From Alphaproteobacteria bacterium (GTDB taxonomy: Bacteria > Pseudomonadota > Alphaproteobacteria > Micavibrionales > CSBR16-224): a stretch of DNA of 11,556 bases. The stretch lies in the NCBI GenBank assembly GCA_006226225.1, contig SBHI01000139.1, positions 1 through 11,556 on the forward strand. Direction: 5' to 3'. A model generated the notes under the pieces. The model saw only the letters and a list, made by a program, of their open reading frames with translations. It was not told where the DNA came from and made no database searches. Below, piece after piece: positions 1-4,942 of this stretch (position 1 is its first letter; every line of letters begins with the position of its first letter). Made by a program: the position numbers and the translations under genes.

Positions 1-1076
1 CCGATCTGCGGCATTTTATGCGTTGGGTATCCCATATCACCGCCCCAGGCAACCTCCGCTTCAACACCTTCGAACTGCGGATAAATTGATAGAAGATTTT
101 CCATCATGATTTTTTTCAGCTTTTCCTGAGACGGATGAAACATTGATACAAGACCGCCCCATAACAGGCGGTGATCTTTTGTTAAAGGGCGGTAGTAATT
201 CGAAGAAAAACGGCTGTCCATGACCCCGTAAGGCGCGCGAATGGTTTGATGCAGTTTCTCTTCCATCGGCTCTGTCAGAAGAACAAAGGTCGAGACCGAC
301 AAAACGGAACGTGCCAGTTTTTTCTGTATACCGCCTGTTTGTATGCCGCAGCACAATATAAGCTGATCTGCAATAACATGGCCGTTTTCTGTGGAGATAT
401 GCCATTGATCTCCTTTTTTACAATAGGCTGTTACCGGAGATTTTTCAAAGATGCGGGCCCCCGCTTCTTGTGCGCTGTTCGCTGCGTGACAGACGTAATT
501 CAGGGAATGCAGTTGCATGGCACGAGGTTTGAAAAAAGCATCATAATATTTATGCGTGTCGTAATATTCGGAGACTTTTTTTCTGGGCCAAAATTCGAAG
601 TTTTCACCCATAACGTCATTCATAAAGTTGACATGATTACGTACCGATTTTTCATCATCATACCACGACACGCCCAGAATGCCTTCTTCACCCTCGCAAA
701 TAAGATCCTTCTTTGTTCCCAGACGTTTCTGAACCAAATGAAACGCGTCGACTGTTAAATCATGCAATTCACGCGCATGTTGATGGCCGACCGCTTTTGC
801 GATTTTCTCCGGGCTTAGTGAATATCCGGCGGAAACGAAGCCGCCATTCCGTCCGGAGGCGCCCCAGGCAATGCGGTTGGCCTCTAATACAACGGCATGA
901 ATGCCGCGTTCTGCGAGGCTTTGTGCTGTTGCTACGCCAGCCATGCCGCCGCCCACGATACAGACAGGGGTTTGGATCGTTTCCTGCAATTTCGGAAAGC
1001 CTGTATCAATGCGCAGGCTGCGGGAATAATAACAGTCAATATAATCCTGTGCAGTGTTTGGTTTCTGATTCAGCAT
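1..1076 (-). CDS. FAD-dependent oxidoreductase, DAO family, resembling gamma-glutamylputrescine oxidase (3' end outside window)
   Basis: The minus strand encodes 358 residues with no stop before the window edge. A Rossmann FAD-binding start lies at residues 39-65: G42-x-G44-x-x-G47, with E65 at the end of the second strand, where the family binds the ADP ribose. Next come the family motif WGASGRNGGF (71-80), a segment like the HPLNY region of PuuB-type oxidases (about 188-214) and, near the cut end, WGGDMGY (344-350), which resembles the C-terminal flavin-contacting motif. Members of this family are usually about 430 residues, so roughly 70 are missing. These enzymes oxidise amines or amino acids in the cytoplasm using FAD. 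The exact substrate cannot be read here, although PuuB-like enzymes act in putrescine degradation. The start is ATG at 1076, behind a weak AAAAGA. An in-frame ATG at 1112 is a possible alternative that adds 12 residues. The gene is divergent from the 1270-4129 group. Confidence 0.9.
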   Translation of the reverse strand, partial: MLNQKPNTAQDYIDCYYSRSLRIDTGFPKLQETIQTPVCIVGGGMAGVATAQSLAERGIHAVVLEANRIAWGASGRNGGFVSAGYSLSPEKIAKAVGHQHARELHDLTVDAFHLVQKRLGTKKDLICEGEEGILGVSWYDDEKSVRNHVNFMNDVMGENFEFWPRKKVSEYYDTHKYYDAFFKPRAMQLHSLNYVCHAANSAQEAGARIFEKSPVTAYCKKGDQWHISTENGHVIADQLILCCGIQTGGIQKKLARSVLSVSTFVLLTEPMEEKLHQTIRAPYGVMDSRFSSNYYRPLTKDHRLLWGGLVSMFHPSQEKLKKIMMENLLSIYPQFEGVEAEVAWGGDMGYPTHKMPQI

Positions 1077-1150
1077 GATTCTTTTGGGGTTGCGGTTGAT
1101 ATTCGCTATCATCCAAAATCAGATGGAATCGGTCAACCAATCATTTTTTA

Positions 1151-1165
1151 TACGTGCAATACGTA
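1151..1165. promoter_or_regulatory. Inverted repeat in the divergent intergenic region (possible operator)
   Basis: TACGT and ACGTA form perfect 5-bp arms around a 5-base spacer (GCAAT), about 40-75 bases upstream of the minus-strand oxidoreductase starts and 105 bases upstream of the DUF350 gene. A minus-strand TATAAA (1147-1152) overlaps one arm, so a protein bound here could cover a promoter of the oxidoreductase gene. The minus-strand -35 match is poor. On the plus strand I see only weak promoter-like elements (TTGTCC at 1175, TATTAC at 1196, spacing 15). The dyad is seen; the regulatory role is inference. Confidence 0.3.
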
Positions 1166-1269
1166 AGACTGTGCTTGTCCAGATCTGATGCAATGTATTA
1201 CTGTAGAAAATGGACAGGGATGAAGCATCTTCCGTTTAACAAAATCGCATGAGAAAAGGGTGAAGAAAA

Positions 1270-2160
1270 ATGGGATGGGACCTCGTCTATTGGGATCACA
1301 GTTATAATAAAATCCTGCTGTTGAATTTTTCCATTGTTATTGCTCTTTTCGCATCCTTGAGATTGTTCTCGGGAACGATTGCGCATATCAATGCTTCGGA
1401 TGAGCTTTTGAAAAAAGATAACCCTGCTTTCGGCCTGTCGCTGGCCGGAGTTACTTTTGCCATGACTATTTTATTGAGCGGTACCATATACGGAGATATG
1501 GGTGGCGATATGATGAGTTCTGCCGTGGCCATCGGTGTATACGGTGTGGTCGGTATCGTGCTGATGGCTTGGGCGCGGATTATTTTTGACAAATTGGCGC
1601 TTCCGGATATTTCCTTGCGTGAGGAAATCAGCAAAGGCAATATTGCCGTGGCAATTTGTGATACCGGTAATGTTCTTGCGGCGGCTATTATTCTGCGCGC
1701 GCTTATGATCTGGATTACGGACAATACGCTGGAAGCTCTTGTTGCGCTTTTTTCCGGCTATGTTATTTCTCAGATCGTTCTGACGGGGATGACGCGTTTA
1801 AGGCTAAAGCTGTTTTCCATTAAACATAAAGATAAATCCGTGCAGGAGGAACTGCAAAAAGGCAATATTGCTTTGGCGCTCTCCTTTGCCGGACGGAAGA
1901 TCGGTACGGCTTTCGCCATTAGTGTTGCCGCCAATCTGGTCGTGTATGAGGTTTATGATATCAAGATGTTTCTGCTGCCGTGGATGGCTGTTTCACTGGG
2001 GGTTATCCTTGTCTTGAAGCTGCTGTCTTTTGCAGCTGAGCGGATTATTTTATACCGCGTGAATATGTTTCATGAAATTTTGGAACAACGGAATATTGCT
2101 ATCGGCGCTTTGCAGGGGGTGATTTATTTGTCTCTGGCGCTTTTGCTGGCAGAGCTGTAA
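1270..2160 (+). CDS. DUF350 (YjfL-like) inner-membrane protein with two tandem DUF350 units
   Basis: This is a 296-residue, very hydrophobic protein with about eight candidate membrane segments: near 17-35, 55-73, 83-103, 127-147, 155-175, 203-225, 233-254 and 275-294. It carries four copies of an acidic-residue/Asn-Ile/Pro-Ala motif with the Asn at residues 51, 124, 199 and 275, each preceded by a Glu-rich turn (ELLKK, EEISK, EELQK, EILEQ) and followed by a small-residue helix. This period of about 75 residues means two DUF350 units, each of two helix pairs, in one chain. DUF350 proteins are inner-membrane proteins whose biochemical function is not established; single-unit YjfL of E. coli is about half this size. 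ATG 1270 follows a good ribosome binding site (AAGGGTGAAG, 1256-1265). It is the first gene of a co-directional group with gaps of about 40-65 bases, so it is probably cotranscribed with the small protein and cyclase downstream. Confidence 0.85.
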   Translation: MGWDLVYWDHSYNKILLLNFSIVIALFASLRLFSGTIAHINASDELLKKDNPAFGLSLAGVTFAMTILLSGTIYGDMGGDMMSSAVAIGVYGVVGIVLMAWARIIFDKLALPDISLREEISKGNIAVAICDTGNVLAAAIILRALMIWITDNTLEALVALFSGYVISQIVLTGMTRLRLKLFSIKHKDKSVQEELQKGNIALALSFAGRKIGTAFAISVAANLVVYEVYDIKMFLLPWMAVSLGVILVLKLLSFAAERIILYRVNMFHEILEQRNIAIGALQGVIYLSLALLLAEL

Positions 2161-2206
2161 GACATGCTTATCCTCAAGGCCGGAGAGAAGGAACGGAGTG
2201 AAGAGA

Positions 2207-2410
2207 ATGGCAAAACATTTAAAAGACTATGTCTCTGAAGTTGACCTGTTATTGCAGAGTTTTCACGAGGTAAGTAATGCGAGTTCTGCTGTGATGGCGG
2301 AGCGTAAAAAATTTGTTGTGACGAAAGAGCCGCCGTCCGAAGAGGGGCTGGAGGCAGCGAAACGCCGTCAGAACAGACTGGACGCTTTGCGCCGCAAAGC
2401 CGGACGTTAG
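2207..2410 (+). CDS. Small charged protein of unknown function (67 residues)
   Basis: I do not recognise this 67-residue protein. It is hydrophilic and mostly helical in composition: an N-terminal stretch with leucines at heptad-like positions (LKDYVSEVDLLLQSF, 4-18), then an Ala/Ser-rich turn, and a strongly basic C-terminus (KRRQNRLDALRRKAGR). There is no signal peptide or membrane segment, so it is probably cytosolic. It sits 46 bases after the DUF350 gene and 43 bases before the cyclase, and both neighbours have their own ribosome binding sites. GGAG at 2195-2198 is about 8 bases before ATG 2207. An in-frame GTG at 2198 would add only Met-Lys-Arg and is less well placed. The position between two membrane-protein genes makes a real, cotranscribed gene likely, possibly with a role linked to one of them; that link is inference. 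Confidence 0.6.
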   Translation: MAKHLKDYVSEVDLLLQSFHEVSNASSAVMAERKKFVVTKEPPSEEGLEAAKRRQNRLDALRRKAGR

Positions 2411-2453
2411 GCATTACCGTCTCTGATCTAAGAGTATTCTAAAGAAGAAAGAT

Positions 2454-3599
2454 ATGCTGCGCGAAAATAACAAAATCACGATCGGGCTTATCATTGTGAT
2501 GATCGCGGCACCGCTGCTGGTTGGCTATCGCCATGCGTGGTCTTGGGAATATATGAAGACCCCGATTTATATCGATGCTGCGGTGATGGCCGTTATATCC
2601 CTTTTATTTTATCAGAAATATCTGATCGTTTACGGTTTTGCTTTTTTGCTGTCATGGGCTTCTTTTAATATTGAAGATCATAGCGCCTGGTCCAACATCC
2701 TTGTGCCTGTGACATTTTGGCTGGTTTATTTGGGTTGTTGGCTGGTCTATTTTGAAATAAGCCGCAGCCGTATCGGGCAGAATATTAAGCTTTGGCATCC
2801 TGCGCTGCATTTTCTCTATTATCTTGCTTTTATGCTGCTTGCTGTCATCGTCAGCATTCTTTTTGTGACGCATGCGTTTGATATCCCTTTGTCTCTGCAA
2901 ACGATCCCCGGGAATTATTACTTATTCTTTCTCGGTATGATGTTTATCATCCCGACGCTGACAAGCTATCTTTTAAACATCATCAACACGGTCGGCAGCA
3001 AGCATATCTTTCATATTTTGATCGGCACATATAAACGCCCTGTCGAAACGATGCGGGTTGTGCTGTTTATCGATATGGTCGGATCGACCCGGATTGCCGA
3101 AAAGCTTTCTCCGCAAAAAAGTATGGAACTTATTTCCCGTTTTATTTTCGATGCCAGCTATATCTTCCGCGTATATGGAGGAGAGTTGATCAACTACACC
3201 GGAGACGGGCTGGTGGTGGTTTGGCCAATAGGAAAAGAAAAGAACGCGCTTAGAAGTATCAGCGCACTTGAAAAACGGCTCCTAAAATACGAAAAAGATT
3301 ACAAGAAAAACTATAATCATATCCCGAGCTTCCGCGCCGGCATCCATGCGGGTAAGGTCGTCCTCAGTCAGGTTGGGGAAGACCGCTTATTCTTAAGTCT
3401 TTACGGAGATGTTGTGAACACGGCTGCGCGTCTGGAGCAGATGAACAAGAGATTTGGCACCAATGTACTGATGTCCGATTATGCACGCCGTTTATTCAGA
3501 CAAGATGATGAATATAATTTCAAGTCGTTGGGTGAGCAGGAGATTATCGGGAAAGAACAAGACCTTGAGATTTTCACCGTGGATCTTTTACAGGATTAA
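2454..3599 (+). CDS. Membrane-anchored class III adenylate/guanylate cyclase
   Basis: This 381-residue protein has an N-terminal membrane region of about six segments (near 8-24, 40-54, 57-70, 82-100, 118-139, 155-177) and a C-terminal class III cyclase domain (about 199-375). The two metal-binding aspartates are present: D207 in FIDMVGS and D251 in YTGDG. The transition-state pair N322 and R326 is present in GDVVNTAAR. The domain should convert a nucleoside triphosphate to a cyclic nucleotide in the cytoplasm, with the membrane part acting as sensor or anchor. Unusual points: the position that is normally the substrate-selecting Lys, three residues before GD, is N247. The partner position normally Asp or Thr is S315. 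ATP or GTP preference therefore cannot be assigned from motifs. ATG 2454 follows the purine-rich AAGAAGAAAG. The gene is third in a tight group with the DUF350 gene and is followed by the DUF4019-like gene after 65 bases. Confidence 0.92.
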   Translation: MLRENNKITIGLIIVMIAAPLLVGYRHAWSWEYMKTPIYIDAAVMAVISLLFYQKYLIVYGFAFLLSWASFNIEDHSAWSNILVPVTFWLVYLGCWLVYFEISRSRIGQNIKLWHPALHFLYYLAFMLLAVIVSILFVTHAFDIPLSLQTIPGNYYLFFLGMMFIIPTLTSYLLNIINTVGSKHIFHILIGTYKRPVETMRVVLFIDMVGSTRIAEKLSPQKSMELISRFIFDASYIFRVYGGELINYTGDGLVVVWPIGKEKNALRSISALEKRLLKYEKDYKKNYNHIPSFRAGIHAGKVVLSQVGEDRLFLSLYGDVVNTAARLEQMNKRFGTNVLMSDYARRLFRQDDEYNFKSLGEQEIIGKEQDLEIFTVDLLQD

Positions 3600-3664
3600 C
3601 TTTCCAAGTGATTTGTTGTACTCTGATGATAATTTAAACATGCAAGCAAAGGAATTTTTGTCGA

Positions 3665-4129
3665 ATGAGCGTATTACTGAAATCCATGAGAATTTTTATT
3701 GTCACGGCCATGATTTTTGTCACGGTGAATGTTGCGAAAGCCGAAGATACGGCGAAAGCGACGGAAGCTGCGCAGATGACACCCTCAAAGGATGCCGTAT
3801 TGAAGACTGTGCATGACTGGCTTCAGCTTGTTGATCAGGAAAAATATGCTGATAGCTGGGATGGGGCATCAGAGCATTTTCAGAGAGCCTTAACGCAAGA
3901 AGATTGGCTGCACTCGTTGAATGCGGTTCGGAAACCGATGGGGCAGGTGAAGTCCCGACAGGTAAAAGCATCCGAGTTTATGGCAGAGCTGCCGGGCGCA
4001 CCCGACGGAAAATATATTGTTGTGATTTATGAAACCGTTTTTCAAAACAAGCAGCATGGTATAGAAACCGTTACCTTCACGCAGGAAGGTGATAATCAAT
4101 GGCGCATTGCCGGATATTTTATTAAGTAA
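3665..4129 (+). CDS. Secreted DUF4019-like protein
   Basis: This is a 154-residue protein with an N-terminal signal peptide: a basic start, a hydrophobic core at about 9-23 and a cleavage site AKA|ED after residue 26. The mature part matches the DUF4019 pattern: a helix with W52 and D57, the YADSWDGAS segment (61-69), W81, a K/R-P-M-G turn (90-93), LPGAPDGKY (109-117), a strand YETVFQNK (122-129), and a C-terminal W-R-I-x-G-Y (146-151). The fold resembles small NTF2-like or lumazine-binding-like proteins. No enzyme activity is established for the family, and this protein should be periplasmic. ATG 3665 is chosen because AAGGAA lies about 10 bases upstream. An internal ATG at 3686 (Met8) also leaves an intact signal peptide but has no ribosome binding site. 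It is the last gene before the 4161 hairpin, so it probably ends the transcription unit beginning at 1270. Confidence 0.8.
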   Translation: MSVLLKSMRIFIVTAMIFVTVNVAKAEDTAKATEAAQMTPSKDAVLKTVHDWLQLVDQEKYADSWDGASEHFQRALTQEDWLHSLNAVRKPMGQVKSRQVKASEFMAELPGAPDGKYIVVIYETVFQNKQHGIETVTFTQEGDNQWRIAGYFIK

Positions 4130-4160
4130 CTATCTGCCGGTAATTTACGATGAGTTTTGC

Positions 4161-4197
4161 CGCCCCCGTACCCAATGCGGGGGCGCTTATCATTTGT
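4161..4197 (+). terminator. Probable intrinsic terminator after the DUF4019-like gene
   Basis: CGCCCCCG (4161-4168) and CGGGGGCG (4178-4185) form a perfect 8-bp, almost all-GC stem with a 9-base loop. It is followed by a T-rich but interrupted tail (CTTATCATTTGTTT). It starts 31 bases after the stop codon of the DUF4019-like gene and ends just before the -35 box of the next promoter, which is where a terminator separating two transcription units is expected. The broken T tract lowers certainty. Confidence 0.65.
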
Positions 4198-4227
4198 TTG
4201 ACAACAAGCTCCCACATAGGATATAAT
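4198..4227 (+). promoter_or_regulatory. Near-perfect sigma70-type promoter
   Basis: TTGACA (4198-4203) and TATAAT (4222-4227) are both exact consensus hexamers, separated by 18 bases (17 is optimal). Transcription would start near 4234, about 33 bases before the GTG start at 4267, giving a short leader with the ribosome binding site at 4254-4260. The sequence after the -10 box is very AT-rich, which favours melting. I see no clear operator dyad over it, so high constitutive expression is the simple reading. Confidence 0.8.
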
Positions 4228-4253
4228 TTATATGTAAAATATATATAGGGTAT

Positions 4254-4260
4254 GGGGGAG
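4254..4260 (+). promoter_or_regulatory. Strong ribosome binding site that fixes a GTG start
   Basis: GGGGGAG ends 6 bases before GTG at 4267. The in-frame ATG at 4252 overlaps this motif and has at best TAGGG immediately in front of it, so the GTG is the better start and the ATG is probably part of the leader. Confidence 0.65.
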
Positions 4261-4266
4261 CGGTTC

Positions 4267-4827
4267 GTGGCAGATGAGACAAAAACATCACCGGAAAAGA
4301 CAACAGCAAAGAAAACGGCTGATATCCGTGTGCCGACCGATGATGAAACGTCACGTTTCGGCGGGGGGCTGCAGCTTCCGAAAGGGGAGGATGTAACTCT
4401 CTACGGCACAACCGTACAGATTGCAACATTGGGCGATATCCAGAAATATGCCTCCAGCATGCCTACGGCAGAAACTTCGCGGCTGCGTGAAATTTTTGGC
4501 GATCCCGATAAAAAGAAACATGATGCGGTCAATATGCTTTTGGAGCTGACGGATGGTGATATAAATCAGGACTCTATTGCCAAAGTCCACCGTTTGATTG
4601 ACGAAGCTGCGGCCCGCTTTATGCAGCACAAGGAATCCGGCGTTTCCAATATGCATCTTATTTTGACAGGCGAGCTGGATGCTGATACGCCTGATCCGTT
4701 TGGAAACGGTGATGCGTTGGCGCGTCGTTTTTCAAAAATTTCTGTGACGGATAAATCGCCTGAAGAAGGACAGACGACGCAGGCTTCGACGCCAAAAGGC
4801 GGCAAGCCTAACGATCGCAAACGTTAA
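4267..4827 (+). CDS. Hypothetical hydrophilic protein (186 residues, GTG start)
   Basis: I do not recognise a family. In the 186-residue form the protein has three parts. A low-complexity, Lys/Thr/Glu-rich N-terminal tail (about 1-30) comes first. A central region of about 100 residues (roughly 35-140) looks folded, with helix-like segments such as the one around VNMLLELTDGD and the amphipathic SIAKVHRLIDEAAARFMQH. A charged, probably disordered tail ends in RKR. There is no signal peptide, membrane segment or cysteine, so a soluble cytoplasmic protein is likely. It stands alone between a terminator and the PEPC homologue, behind an almost consensus promoter, which suggests a well expressed housekeeping or structural role. 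The start could be ATG 4252 (191 residues), but the ribosome binding site favours GTG 4267. No hairpin terminator is evident in the T-rich 115 bases after the stop, so read-through into the downstream gene is possible. Confidence 0.75.
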   Translation: MADETKTSPEKTTAKKTADIRVPTDDETSRFGGGLQLPKGEDVTLYGTTVQIATLGDIQKYASSMPTAETSRLREIFGDPDKKKHDAVNMLLELTDGDINQDSIAKVHRLIDEAAARFMQHKESGVSNMHLILTGELDADTPDPFGNGDALARRFSKISVTDKSPEEGQTTQASTPKGGKPNDRKR

Positions 4828-4886
4828 TTCTTTTTTCTGATTGGGTGGTTTCTCCAAGTCTTTAATTTCCTATTTTTACGGATATG

Positions 4887-4913
4887 TGGCAGTATTGGTC
4901 TCTGGCCAGTATT
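4887..4913. repeat. Short tandem direct repeat upstream of the PEPC homologue
   Basis: TGGCAGTATT (4887-4896) and TGGCCAGTATT (4903-4913) are near-identical, with the shared CAGTATT spaced 17 bases apart, 30 bases before the TTG start. This spacing, just under two helical turns, could suit two protein molecules binding side by side. Chance occurrence is also possible in so short a motif. Confidence 0.3.
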
Positions 4914-4942
4914 AAAAATCCGATAAAAAGAAAGAAACGAAC

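Noticed and set aside
246..1166. Plus-strand open frames over the oxidoreductase region
   Set aside because: They lie opposite a continuous 358-codon minus-strand frame with a clear FAD-binding fold, overlap one another, and give proteins with no family-like pattern.
3481..3816. Plus-strand frame bridging the cyclase end and the DUF4019-like start
   Set aside because: It overlaps two well supported genes in another frame and its product has no coherent composition.
4546..4626. Dockerin- or EF-hand-like look of DGDINQDSIAKV in the 186-residue protein
   Set aside because: Only a single partial loop is present, without the flanking helix pattern or a second copy, and there is no export signal.
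4828..4860. Terminator after the 186-residue protein
   Set aside because: The stretch is T-rich but I could not find a stable stem immediately before the T run.
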